Below are positions 51,360 to 59,616 of a DNA stretch of 64,000 nucleotides, piece by piece (position 1 is the stretch's first letter; each line of letters begins with the position of its first letter). Origin of the DNA: JAFAGX01 sp035624215 (GTDB lineage Bacteria; Acidobacteriota; Terriglobia; Terriglobales; Acidobacteriaceae); contig DASPRY010000115.1 in the NCBI GenBank assembly GCA_035624215.1, forward strand, positions 1 to 64,000, given 5' to 3'. The translations under genes were made by a program, and so were the position numbers. The notes under the pieces were generated by a model that had not been told where the DNA came from, did no database searches, and saw only the letters and a program-made list of their open reading frames with translations.

Positions 51360-51415
51360 CAGTGGCCAGTGCTCAGTGGTAAAACCGGCCCAGTGGTCAC
51401 TGAACACTGCCACTG
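51360..51415. repeat. Palindromic intergenic repeat (GGTCAGTG family), copy 3
   Basis: CAGTGGCCAGTGCTCAGTGG at 51360-51379 pairs, with one bulge and few mismatches, with the segment ending GAACACTGCCACTG at 51415. It starts five bases after the pseudokinase stop and fills the spacer before the 3-hydroxybutyryl-CoA dehydrogenase gene. Confidence 0.7.
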
Positions 51416-51490
51416 TACACGAGTCCTACATTGCCTCCGCGCTTGCACTCCAAGTGATAGACTTTGAAGTTTTCTTGGCGGAGATCTCTG

Positions 51491-52339
51491 ATGAAAATCG
51501 AGTTGGTGGGGGTGGTAGGCGCCGGAACCATGGGCAACGGCATTGCCCACGTCTTCGTTCGCAGCGGCTACCGCGTTTTGTTATGTGATGTGCAGCAATC
51601 CTTCCTCGATCGGGCGCTCGAAACTATCGGAAAGAACCTCGATCGGGAGGTCAACAAGAATAAAATCACCATTGCCGATAAGTCCTCCGCACTGGCGCGT
51701 ATCCAGTCCACAACTGAACGGTCTAAGCTCGCGGGTTGCGACTTTGTGGTAGAAGCTGCTACCGAGAAATTTGAAATCAAAGCGGGAATCTTTCGTGACC
51801 TGGACAAACTCTGCCGCCCTGAAGTCATTTTGACCTCGAATACCTCGTCGATTTCCATCACAAAACTCGCGGCCTTGACAAAGCGCCCCGATAAGATCAT
51901 CGGGATGCACTTCTTCAATCCCGTTCCGGTGATGAAGCTGGTTGAAGTGATTCGCGGGCTGGCTACCACGCCGGAAACGTTTGAAACCGTCCGTGAGCTT
52001 GCTCTCAAGCTCGAAAAGACGCCGGTCGAGGTCAACGATGCTCCCGGATTCGTTTCCAACCGCGTGCTTATGCCTCTGCTGAACGAAGCCATGTACGCGG
52101 TCATGGAAAATGTCGCCACGCCCGATGCGGTCGATGAAGTCTTCAAGCTTGGCATGGCCCACCCTATGGGGCCTCTCACGTTGGCAGATTTTATCGGCCT
52201 CGATGTCTGCCTCGACATCATGCGAGTGCTGCAGGACGGACTCGGCGATCCGAAATACCGCCCTTGCCCTTTGTTGATAAAAATGGTGGATGCCGGCTGG
52301 TTGGGGCGCAAAACTGGACGAGGCTTCTACAAATACTGA
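51491..52339 (+). CDS. hbd: 3-hydroxybutyryl-CoA dehydrogenase
   Basis: A 282-residue NAD(H)-dependent dehydrogenase acting between acetoacetyl-CoA and 3-hydroxybutyryl-CoA. The Rossmann motif is VGVVGAGTMGNGIAHVF; the catalytic region is KIIGMHFFNPVPVMKLVEVI (His with conserved Glu) and the C-terminal domain has DAPGFVSNRVLMPLLNEAM and LGMAHPMGPLTLADFIGLD. ATG 51491 fits the family start; a longer frame from 51464 is not needed. Functionally it connects with the 3-oxoacid CoA-transferase genes at 31.5-32.9 kb. Confidence 0.95.
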   Translation: MKIELVGVVGAGTMGNGIAHVFVRSGYRVLLCDVQQSFLDRALETIGKNLDREVNKNKITIADKSSALARIQSTTERSKLAGCDFVVEAATEKFEIKAGIFRDLDKLCRPEVILTSNTSSISITKLAALTKRPDKIIGMHFFNPVPVMKLVEVIRGLATTPETFETVRELALKLEKTPVEVNDAPGFVSNRVLMPLLNEAMYAVMENVATPDAVDEVFKLGMAHPMGPLTLADFIGLDVCLDIMRVLQDGLGDPKYRPCPLLIKMVDAGWLGRKTGRGFYKY

Positions 52340-52382
52340 AATAGCGGCCATTCCGCCAGTTGCCTGGCCCGATGTGGACTCC

Positions 52383-52736
52383 ATGGAATACCCGAAAGGC
52401 TCACCGAATGACAATGCGGCTTACGTCTTGGGCTCCATCCTCGGCATATTGGCCGGGGTCCTCGATGTAAAAGCCGGAGACCTGCTGCTCACCGCTCTGT
52501 TTGTGCTTGGCTGCACTATGTTCTTAGGTGCGCTCCGCCCCGACAGGCCGTGGAGATGGACGCTTACGGTCGCGGTTTTTGTCCCGCTCGTTCAGTCGCT
52601 TGCCTACTTGTTCTTAACCCAGAAGCCGTATCCGGCGCAAATCTACGAGTCACTTCTTGGCTTTCTCACAGGTATCGCCGGAGCCTACGGGGGATCATTT
52701 CTGCGCCGGGGCGCGAAAGAACTTTTGCGCAAGTAG
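52383..52736 (+). CDS. Small membrane protein, unknown
   Basis: About 117 residues with three to four hydrophobic segments: YVLGSILGILAGVL, LLLTALFVLGCTMFLGAL, WTLTVAVFVPLVQSLAYLFL and LLGFLTGIAGAYGGSFL, ending RRGAKELLRK. No family recognised. I place the start at ATG 52383; an earlier ATG at 52290 would overlap the dehydrogenase gene by 50 bp. It lies in the same direction between hbd and the hydrolase gene. Confidence 0.65.
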   Translation: MEYPKGSPNDNAAYVLGSILGILAGVLDVKAGDLLLTALFVLGCTMFLGALRPDRPWRWTLTVAVFVPLVQSLAYLFLTQKPYPAQIYESLLGFLTGIAGAYGGSFLRRGAKELLRK

Positions 52737-52859
52737 CCAGCAATTACTGCCCGGTTACCAGCGCCAGTACCAATCCCGACGCTGATGCCTACCGCTCAAA
52801 AGTATCGGCTATCTAGAAAGTTATCGCGTTTCCACAATTATCCCGGGTATGCTCTCTCA

Positions 52860-53663
52860 ATGGGAGTATCTGTCTCGGTGCTGGCTAGTGGCAGCCGGGG
52901 AAACTCTGCCATCGTGGAAAGCTCGTCAACCCGCATTCTGGTTGACGCCGGTATTTCCTGCCGCGAGACCTTCAAGCGCATGAAGGCTGTCGAATGCGAC
53001 CCGCACTCCCTGACCGCCATCGTTCTCACGCATGAGCACGCCGATCATGTTTTCGGCCTGCTAGTCTTGGCCCGGAAACTCAGCGTGCCGGTGTTTATGA
53101 CCGGTGCCACGCATCAAGCCTGGGTGCGGGCGGTGCGCGAGGCCACCGGCGAGCCTCCGGATACGCAAAGCATTGAGTTTTTCTCCTCCGGTCGCACTTT
53201 TCAAATTGGCGACATCGAGGTTAGCCCGTTCACCATTCCACACGATGCTGTCGACCCGGTCGGTTTTACCTTCCGCGCGGAAGGCGTTAAGATCGGGTTC
53301 GTCACCGACCTGGGATACGTTCCCGCCAGCATCGGCGACCATCTGCGTGCCTGTGACGTCTTGGTGCTTGAGTCAAACCATGATCTGGAAATGTTGCGCT
53401 CCGGCCCTTATCCCTGGTCGGTTAAGCAGCGTGTAATGAGCCGCGTAGGGCATTTATCCAACGAAAAACTCGCAGAATTCTTTGCCCGGGACTATGATGG
53501 AAGTGCAACATTTATTGTGCTGGCCCATCTCTCGGAGCAGAACAATCATCCGGAGCTCGCCTTGCGCGCCGCGGAAAAAGCCCTTGGTCAGCGCCGGACG
53601 CTGGTGCAGAACCGTATCTTGCTGGCCAGGCAATCGGAAGTAATGCAACCAATACGGTTGTGA
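52860..53663 (+). CDS. WalJ/YycJ-type metallo-beta-lactamase-fold hydrolase
   Basis: A 267-residue MBL-fold protein. It starts VSVLASGSRGNSAIVESSSTRILVDAG, the typical YycJ/WalJ opening, and has the metal motif LTHEHADHVFGL (HxHxDH), VTDLGYVP with a ligand Asp, and LESNHDLEML. Relatives are 5'-3' exonucleases linked to DNA repair and the WalKR system in Firmicutes; the actual role here is not shown. ATG 52860 is chosen over a longer frame from 52785. Confidence 0.9.
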   Translation: MGVSVSVLASGSRGNSAIVESSSTRILVDAGISCRETFKRMKAVECDPHSLTAIVLTHEHADHVFGLLVLARKLSVPVFMTGATHQAWVRAVREATGEPPDTQSIEFFSSGRTFQIGDIEVSPFTIPHDAVDPVGFTFRAEGVKIGFVTDLGYVPASIGDHLRACDVLVLESNHDLEMLRSGPYPWSVKQRVMSRVGHLSNEKLAEFFARDYDGSATFIVLAHLSEQNNHPELALRAAEKALGQRRTLVQNRILLARQSEVMQPIRL

Positions 53664-53680
53664 GTTGATCATTATTTGGT

Positions 53681-54121
53681 ATGAGTCAGTGCGTTGATCC
53701 CATCATAGGGAAGATTTTAGCGGGCTGGCGCTATGACATTTCCGGCCTTGCACCCGAGATGCGTGGGGACTACGAAGATCACTTCCGGAGCTGCGAACGT
53801 TGCCGCAGCCGGCAGCGTCTGCACCGCACCATTGATATTTCGCTGATCGTCCTGGCTTCCGTCTCGGCAGGCATGTTCTTGCTGGCATTCGGCGTTATCC
53901 GTCACTTCGGCCCGCGCAACGCATTCTGGCTGGAGATCGCCGCCTTGGCCGGTTTCGCCTTATCAGCGCTGATCTGGCTGGTCGTGGCCGTGGCCACCCC
54001 CGCCCCTACGGTCATGGTGGATGCGGCCCGTATCGGCGCCCGCCATGTGCATGATCGTCTGCCTCAGGAAATCCGTGAACGTTTGCCGGAGGAATTGCGG
54101 GTTAAGCTAACCGGGTCATAG
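53681..54121 (+). CDS. Membrane protein with a zinc-finger-like H-x3-C-x2-C motif
   Basis: A 146-residue protein. Near the N-terminus EDHFRSCERCRSR gives H34-x3-C38-x2-C41, the motif of zinc-binding anti-sigma factors (ZAS). Two membrane helices follow (about 52-70, 81-103), and the tail is an amphipathic segment (RLPQEIRERLPEELRVKL). No sigma factor gene is adjacent, so an anti-sigma role is only a possibility. It starts 17 bp after the hydrolase gene and is probably cotranscribed. Confidence 0.75.
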   Translation: MSQCVDPIIGKILAGWRYDISGLAPEMRGDYEDHFRSCERCRSRQRLHRTIDISLIVLASVSAGMFLLAFGVIRHFGPRNAFWLEIAALAGFALSALIWLVVAVATPAPTVMVDAARIGARHVHDRLPQEIRERLPEELRVKLTGS

Positions 54122-54163
54122 CTGCGTTTTAATGGATTTCCGTTTAGTTTTCGGATTACGTTC

Positions 54164-54505
54164 TTGCATCGACTTCTCTTCAAAGCTGTCCCATTGACGC
54201 TAATCGCTCTGCTGGCTACACCCACGGTGGAGTTGCTATCCGTCTCGAGACTCACGCAGCGCTCGGGATCGGTGGATTGTCACCAGCATCGGTCCGGAAG
54301 TACGCCCGCGCGCTCAACCAATTACACTTGCTGTAAAGTGGGGCATACCCCAGCCCTGCTGCCTGAACCCGTTAGCCTGCCGACCGATATGGCGCCGACT
54401 GCGGCAACTTCATCTCAATCGCCTCGGATTTCGAGCCGAACCATCGATGAGCGCAGATATAGTTCCTCCATTGGACTTTCTGCTTTAGTCCCCCTTCGCA
54501 TCTGA
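54164..54505 (+). CDS. Small secreted Cys/His-motif protein
   Basis: A 113-residue frame with a signal-like start (KAVPLTLIALLATP, about residues 7-20) and a compact set of metal-type ligands: CHQH (C39, H40, H42) and YTCCKVGH (C56, C57, H61). The rest is Ser/Pro/Thr-rich. Only a TTG start is available and no good ribosome site is seen, so the start may be wrong. The next gene, 48 bp downstream, is a Met-rich outer-membrane-like protein, which suggests a copper or other metal-handling pair. Could be partly decayed. Confidence 0.5.
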   Translation: MHRLLFKAVPLTLIALLATPTVELLSVSRLTQRSGSVDCHQHRSGSTPARSTNYTCCKVGHTPALLPEPVSLPTDMAPTAATSSQSPRISSRTIDERRYSSSIGLSALVPLRI

Positions 54506-54553
54506 AAGGACTCTCAGCCTTGGCGCTATATCGCGCTGGTGTGGGAGGAATAC

Positions 54554-55849
54554 ATGCGAAGTTTGATCTTCTGTGTCTTGCCATTTCTTTTTTCGGCTCT
54601 TTCCAGTTCGGCCCAAGATGCGCAGCCAAGGTCTGACGGCGATATGACCGAGATGAAAATGATGCAAATGCCGGCTTCATCTCTTCCGTCGTTTCATATC
54701 TCCTCAGGAACATCATGGCAGCCCGCCTCCGTGCAGGAACCTGGGTGGATGATCTCCACCGGTAATTGGCAACTCATGCTCCACGGCGTCGTATTTGTTA
54801 CCTACAACCAGCAGGGCGGCCCGCGAGGCGAGGGGAAGGCCGAGTCGGTCAATTACGCCATGACCATGGAGCAGCATCGGCTTGGCCCAGGCACCCTTCT
54901 GCTCCGACAGATGTTTTCCGCCGAGTCTTTAACTTCGCCGCATCCCGGCTTCCCGGAACTTTTCCAGACCGGAGAGACATACCACGGCCAGCCACTAGTT
55001 GATCATCAGCATCCACACAATGTTTTTGCCGAACTGGCTGCGCTCTACACCTTGCCACTGAAAGACAAGGTCTTCTGGCTGCTCTATGGCGGACCCTCGG
55101 CGGAGCCGGCACTCGGACCTGCGATGTACCTCCATCGCCCGTCGGCAGCGGAAGACCCTGCAGCCCCGCTGGGACATCATCTGCAGGACTCGACGCACAC
55201 CAGCTTTGGCGTGGTCACTACGGGATTCATCATCGACAAGCTGAAAATCGAGGCTTCCGCCTTCAACGGCCACGAGCCCGGCGAAGAGCGCTGGAGCATT
55301 CAGCCGGCAGCTTTGGATGCGTGGTCATTTCGCGGCACCGTCGCTCCCACCCGCAACTGGACTGCGCAGTACAGCTATGGCCTGCTGATCCACCCGGAAA
55401 CGCTCGAACCGGGAAACCAGCGCCGGCAGACCGCCTCGCTTGAATACAGTCGCGCATTTTCAGGTGGGAAGCTCGGGAATGGAAATTGGGCGACCTCGCT
55501 GATCTGGGGACGAGTGCAAAAGAGTTTCGAGAGCTTCCCACTGAACAGCTATCTGCTGGAATCAACCTTTAACTTTGTCCGGCGAAACTATGCTTACACG
55601 CGCTTGGAGCTGGTTGATAAAGACGAGTTGTTTCCCAATGTGCCCACTCACCCCACGTATCGGATTGGAGCTTACACATTCGGCGGCGTCCGTGACCTCG
55701 TGCACAACCACACCTGGCAATTAGGCTTGGGCGCAGATGTAACTCTTTATTCAAAGCCATCGGTTCTGAATCCCCTTTACGGGAGCGATCCAGTCTCGTT
55801 TCACGTTTTCCTGCGCCTACGCCCAGGGCTGATGGTGCACGCAGATTGA
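54554..55849 (+). CDS. Exported beta-rich (outer-membrane-like) protein with Met-rich N-terminus
   Basis: A 431-residue protein: signal peptide (MRSLIFCVLPFLFSALSSSAQ), a short Met-rich segment (DMTEMKMMQMP) and a long region of alternating aromatic strands (WMISTGNWQLMLHGVVFVTY, NWTAQYSYGLLIHPE, WQLGLGADVTLYS), ending in a Phe/Arg-rich strand as in beta-barrels. A His-rich patch (LVDHQHPHN) may bind metal. The family is unnamed to me; similar proteins occur near copper-efflux genes. No efflux pump lies in the window. Confidence 0.7.
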   Translation: MRSLIFCVLPFLFSALSSSAQDAQPRSDGDMTEMKMMQMPASSLPSFHISSGTSWQPASVQEPGWMISTGNWQLMLHGVVFVTYNQQGGPRGEGKAESVNYAMTMEQHRLGPGTLLLRQMFSAESLTSPHPGFPELFQTGETYHGQPLVDHQHPHNVFAELAALYTLPLKDKVFWLLYGGPSAEPALGPAMYLHRPSAAEDPAAPLGHHLQDSTHTSFGVVTTGFIIDKLKIEASAFNGHEPGEERWSIQPAALDAWSFRGTVAPTRNWTAQYSYGLLIHPETLEPGNQRRQTASLEYSRAFSGGKLGNGNWATSLIWGRVQKSFESFPLNSYLLESTFNFVRRNYAYTRLELVDKDELFPNVPTHPTYRIGAYTFGGVRDLVHNHTWQLGLGADVTLYSKPSVLNPLYGSDPVSFHVFLRLRPGLMVHAD

Positions 55850-55959
55850 GTAATCCACGCTCCCGTCCAGGAAACTGTTGCGCAGTATCCGACTACCTCT
55901 TTTCTGTGTCGACCACTCCTGCTTGAGATAATCTAAGAGAAAATCTGCTGGAGTCGTCT

Positions 55960-56700
55960 GTGTCGATCAACGGACCGGAAGAGCTGGAAGGCATGCGTAC
56001 GGCTGGGCACATCGTCCGCGAGATGATTGCCGCGATGGCCCGTGCAGTACGTCCGGGAGTTACCACTGCCCAACTGGACAAAATCGGGGCCGAGGTCATG
56101 GAGCAACACGGAGCCAAATCAGCACCTGCAATGGTCTATCAGTTCCCCGGAACAAGCTGCATCAGCCTGAACGAAGAAGCAGTTCATGGCATCCCCAAAG
56201 AGCGTGCCATACAGGATGGCGACTTCGTCAAACTCGACGTCACGATTGAGAAAGACAGCTTCATGGCCGATGCCGCGGTCACGGTTCCCGTAGGCACCGT
56301 GTCGGAGGAAAACCGGCGCCTCATTGCCTGCGCCGAGCGCTCCTTTGCCAAAGCCATGCTGGTGGCCAGAGCCGGTTTCCGTGTATCTGAAATAGGCCGC
56401 GCGGTGGAGCGCGAGGTACGGCGCAGCGGTTTTTCCGTTATCCGCGACTTTGGCGGTCACGGCATTGGGCGGACTATCCACGAAGAGCCGCGAATCCCCA
56501 ATTATCCCGACCCGGCAGCAAACCAGATTCTCACCGAAGGGCTGGTGATCACGGTTGAACCCATTATAGCTGCGGGATCAGGACGGTCCCTGTTGGCAAA
56601 AGACGGCTGGACAGTGCGCACGGCAGATGGCAGGCCGTCCGCCCACTACGAGCACACTCTGGTGATCACCAAGGGCGAGCCCATTCTCCTGACCGCATGA
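55960..56700 (+). CDS. map: Methionine aminopeptidase, type I
   Basis: A 246-residue MetAP. The five metal ligands are visible in order: VKLDVTIEKDSFMADAAVT (Asp, Asp), GGHGIGRTIHEEP (His), VITVEPII (Glu) and YEHTLVIT (Glu). It cleaves the initiator Met after deformylation. The start is GTG 55960. Its stop abuts that of msrA on the opposite strand without any spacer. Confidence 0.95.
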   Translation: MSINGPEELEGMRTAGHIVREMIAAMARAVRPGVTTAQLDKIGAEVMEQHGAKSAPAMVYQFPGTSCISLNEEAVHGIPKERAIQDGDFVKLDVTIEKDSFMADAAVTVPVGTVSEENRRLIACAERSFAKAMLVARAGFRVSEIGRAVEREVRRSGFSVIRDFGGHGIGRTIHEEPRIPNYPDPAANQILTEGLVITVEPIIAAGSGRSLLAKDGWTVRTADGRPSAHYEHTLVITKGEPILLTA

Positions 56701-57177
56701 TCAGGCCTTGATATGGCAACTGGCCAGTCCCTTTTTCTCCAGGTACTGCTGGTGATACTCCTCGGCCTCGTAGAAGGTCGAGGCGGGAACAATTTGGGTC
56801 ACAATGGGCTTGTTGTAGCGGTGGGATTTTTCCAGCCGCTCCTTGGAAGCTTTCGCGGCCGCCTCCTGCTCTGGATTCGTATAGAAAATCGCCGACCGGT
56901 ATTGCGTCCCCCAGTCCGGGCCTTGACGGTTAAATTGTGTCGGATCGTGGTTCTCCCAAAATACGTCGAGCAACTTCTCGTAGGACAGCCTGGCAGGATC
57001 GTACTCAATTTCTACCGCTTCCGCGTGGCCGGTACGGTCGGTGCAAACGTCTTTGTAGGTGGGGTTCTGGAAGTTTCCGCCGGTATAACCCACCCGCGTT
57101 GAAATAACTCCCGGCAACTGACGGAACGTGGCCTCAACTCCCCAGAAACAGCCTGCCGCAAAAATCGCTGTAGCCAT
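56701..57177 (-). CDS. msrA: Peptide-methionine (S)-S-oxide reductase
   Basis: A 158-residue MsrA repairing oxidised methionine. AIFAAGCFWGVEATFRQLPG contains the nucleophile Cys10 in GCFWG; VGYTGG, DPTQFNRQGPDWGTQYRSAIF and EYHQQYLEKKG are further family landmarks. A resolving Cys appears near the end (SCHIKA). The gene is convergent with map. Confidence 0.96.
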   Translation of the reverse strand: MATAIFAAGCFWGVEATFRQLPGVISTRVGYTGGNFQNPTYKDVCTDRTGHAEAVEIEYDPARLSYEKLLDVFWENHDPTQFNRQGPDWGTQYRSAIFYTNPEQEAAAKASKERLEKSHRYNKPIVTQIVPASTFYEAEEYHQQYLEKKGLASCHIKA

Positions 57178-57345
57178 AGGAACGGCTCCTTCGAAGGTAT
57201 CGATTGTATTGGATGAAGCAGCCGGCGGAAAGTGGCACTAGCCACAAGTTCCTAATGACTGCCCGTTACCTGCAGCCAATTGACGTGTCCTACCCCAGCA
57301 CGGTAGATTGCATAAGCGGCTTTCCCCCCGGCCCGCTGAGGTTAC

Positions 57346-58638
57346 GTGGCCTTCACTTTCCAGCTGAAAAGGCGCTCTTTTCTGCTTGCTGGGGTGGCAT
57401 GCGTTCTTTTCATCCCTGTTGCCTTCGCGGCAAGCTCCGGGTTTTCCGCTCAAGCCCGCGTCGGCTTTAGCGAAGGGGATCAATGGGAACCGGCCATCGC
57501 CAGCGACGCCTACGGTCACGTCTACGTGTTGTATCCCCAATATGGCGGCATTCCAGGATGCCGAGACTGTGCGTTTCCGGCGATGACTTTAGTGGTTAGT
57601 AACGACAATGGGGCCAACTGGCAGGCTCCTCGCGTCATCACTCCTCACACCACAGGCCAGTTTGATCCCCAGATTGTGGTTGACGCGGTCGATCACCGCA
57701 CGGTATACGCAGCTTGGCTCCAAGACGACAATATCGATGCCGTCGTGGCTAAGTCTGTCGATTTCGGCCAAAGCTGGTCTATTGTCATCGCGGACCGCGG
57801 AAACGAGGATGCGGATAAACCTATTCTCGCCGTCCACGGCAAGGATGTATATGTTGCGTTCAACCGCCTGCATCGCATCCGCGTCGCTTCGTCCCACGAT
57901 GGCGGAATCACATTCGCTTCCACCGATATAAGCCCGGCTCTCCGTCTGGTGCGAGCGCTGGCCGGAGGCGCTGCGATCGATCCCGATCAGAATGTGTTTG
58001 TGGCCTGGGCGGGATATACCGCTCGCGATGGCGTCAAGGGCCGCCTAAACCTGTACACCAGCAAGTCGTCCGACGGTGGAAGAACTTGGATAACAAGTCT
58101 CATGGATTCTTCCGGCGCTCCGCCGGACTGTGCCACGTTCCATTGCGAGTCGGGCTACCTCGGCGCGCAAATCACAATGGCCTCCGATGATGCCGGCACT
58201 CTCTATGCCCTATGGAATTCCGCTAAGGGAGATAAGGTTCCGGCGAGGATCTATTTCGCGACGTCGACTACGGCAGGCGAAACGTGGTCGGCAAAGGTCG
58301 ATGTCTCACGCGCTCCAGCGAGCGTCGAGCATGCGTTCCCTGCCCTCTCCACCGGCGCTGCGGGTGACGTTCGCATAGCCTGGATGGACACGCGCAATGC
58401 CCCGCTCTGGAATGTCTATTATCGGAGCTCCACTAACGGCGGCGCGACCTGGTCCCCGGAGGTCAAGCTCTCAAGCTACGTACCTGGTTACCGCTACATT
58501 CGTAGCCGCGGCTTCAGCTTTCCGTTTGGCGATTACTTTGGAATGGCGATCGACGGCGAAGGATACACTCACGCGGTTTGGGGAGAAGGTCTCAATTTCC
58601 GAACGCCGGGATCGATCTGGTATAGCAGCGGACGATAG
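57346..58638 (+). CDS. Exported BNR-repeat (sialidase-like beta-propeller) protein
   Basis: A 430-residue secreted protein with a signal sequence (RRSFLLAGVACVLFIPVAFA, about residues 9-29). Several Asp-box/BNR repeats of the form S-x-D-x-G-x-x-W occur: SNDNGANWQ, SVDFGQSWS, SSHDGGITF, SSDGGRTWI, STTAGETWS and SSTNGGATWS. This indicates a six-bladed propeller like sialidases, but the arginine triad of true sialidases is not evident. Function may be glycan or protein binding. The start is GTG 57346. Confidence 0.8.
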   Translation: MAFTFQLKRRSFLLAGVACVLFIPVAFAASSGFSAQARVGFSEGDQWEPAIASDAYGHVYVLYPQYGGIPGCRDCAFPAMTLVVSNDNGANWQAPRVITPHTTGQFDPQIVVDAVDHRTVYAAWLQDDNIDAVVAKSVDFGQSWSIVIADRGNEDADKPILAVHGKDVYVAFNRLHRIRVASSHDGGITFASTDISPALRLVRALAGGAAIDPDQNVFVAWAGYTARDGVKGRLNLYTSKSSDGGRTWITSLMDSSGAPPDCATFHCESGYLGAQITMASDDAGTLYALWNSAKGDKVPARIYFATSTTAGETWSAKVDVSRAPASVEHAFPALSTGAAGDVRIAWMDTRNAPLWNVYYRSSTNGGATWSPEVKLSSYVPGYRYIRSRGFSFPFGDYFGMAIDGEGYTHAVWGEGLNFRTPGSIWYSSGR

Positions 58639-58670
58639 AAATCTGAAAGGTCGCTGATGCTCCAGTTCCG

Positions 58671-59384
58671 CTAACTCTCGGCTGCCAGCTGCCCTTCGGA
58701 TTGCTTCACAAGCGCCCGGATGCTTTCCATAAGACCCCTAGCTGCTTCTCCAGCATCCAGCCTCGAGAAATCACCTCCCAGATCAATCACCGGGACTGTT
58801 GCCCGAACCGCAGCGAAGGCTTTTTCAGCACCTGGCGAACCCGAGACGCTCGGACCTACTAACAAAACCAACGGCCGTATGACTCGAATCAGGATCACAG
58901 AATCCGCCAGGCTGTTGGTCGTATGCACGTCGTACCCGCCTCGGGTTAGCAGTTCTCGCAGATACGCCAGCACATCGGCGTTCTTGTCCACGCACACGAT
59001 CGAGTGTCCCTGCAACGACGGCGCGTCCACTGCCTTTGACCGGCGATAGAATGCCGAAATTGCACTTTCCTCGGAGGCATGTGCGTCAAATAATGTGCCC
59101 AAATTTGTGATTTTCAGGACTTTCTCGATGTTTGGTGGAACGTTGCACAGCTTCAAGTCACCGTGCAATCGGCGAGTGCTGGAAAGCAGACGCACCACCG
59201 TTCCCAGCCCGCTACTGTCGATGAAACCGACCTCCCCGAGGTGCAGCAGAAAATCTTTGTGCTTGGCGAACATGCCGTTGATGTGAACCCGTAATGCTTC
59301 CGACTCTGCACCGGCGGTAATGCGCCCATTGCAGCGTATGACAGCCACTTTCCCTACTGTTCGCGTATCCATTGAGAGCTGCAA
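58671..59384 (-). CDS. STAS-domain protein fused to a degenerate receiver
   Basis: A 237-residue protein. Residues 1-110 are a STAS domain of the SpoIIAA/RsbV type with FIDSSGLGTVVRLLS; the usual phospho-acceptor Ser is S57 or S58. Residues 126-237 have a receiver-like fold (SIVCVDKNADVLAYLRELL) but the phosphoacceptor strand reads PLVLLVGPSVS where Asp is expected (Val176), so it is a pseudoreceiver. The protein is likely a partner-switch component with an anti-sigma kinase encoded elsewhere. Confidence 0.85.
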   Translation of the reverse strand: MQLSMDTRTVGKVAVIRCNGRITAGAESEALRVHINGMFAKHKDFLLHLGEVGFIDSSGLGTVVRLLSSTRRLHGDLKLCNVPPNIEKVLKITNLGTLFDAHASEESAISAFYRRSKAVDAPSLQGHSIVCVDKNADVLAYLRELLTRGGYDVHTTNSLADSVILIRVIRPLVLLVGPSVSGSPGAEKAFAAVRATVPVIDLGGDFSRLDAGEAARGLMESIRALVKQSEGQLAAES

Positions 59385-59399
59385 ATTGGCCTCCTAGAA

Positions 59400-59616
59400 G
59401 AGGACCCCGTCAAAACCGCCCCATTATATCCCCATTTTCTTACACCCAAACCTTGCGGTGTGCACAAGCTTGCACATTGCAGACGGTTGCGTAGGGAAAA
59501 GCGACTATGTGCCCGCGGCCACTTGTCTCGCCACTCCCGTCCTGCCATTATGCAGGCGCGTCCGGCCGCCTTCCCTTTACGCCCGCCGATGATCACCGTC
59601 ACGGCGGGCTTTTTTA
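59400..59616 (+). ncRNA. Candidate small RNA upstream of an orphan terminator
   Basis: Between the divergent STAS gene and the pyrD 3' end, about 210 plus-strand bases end at a strong intrinsic terminator although no plus-strand gene precedes it. No convincing ORF is present. A TATATCC box at 59427-59433 could serve as a -10, and TGTGC/GCACA at 59460-59476 may form an internal stem. The call rests on the terminator and the absence of another gene that needs it. Confidence 0.3.
59581..59615 (+). terminator. Intrinsic terminator, plus strand
   Basis: GCCCGCC at 59581-59587 and GGCGGGC at 59603-59609 form a GC-rich 7-bp stem followed by six T at 59610-59615. The T run overlaps the pyrD stop on the other strand. 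On the minus strand the same stem has no T run after it, so it would be a weaker terminator for pyrD. Confidence 0.8.
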
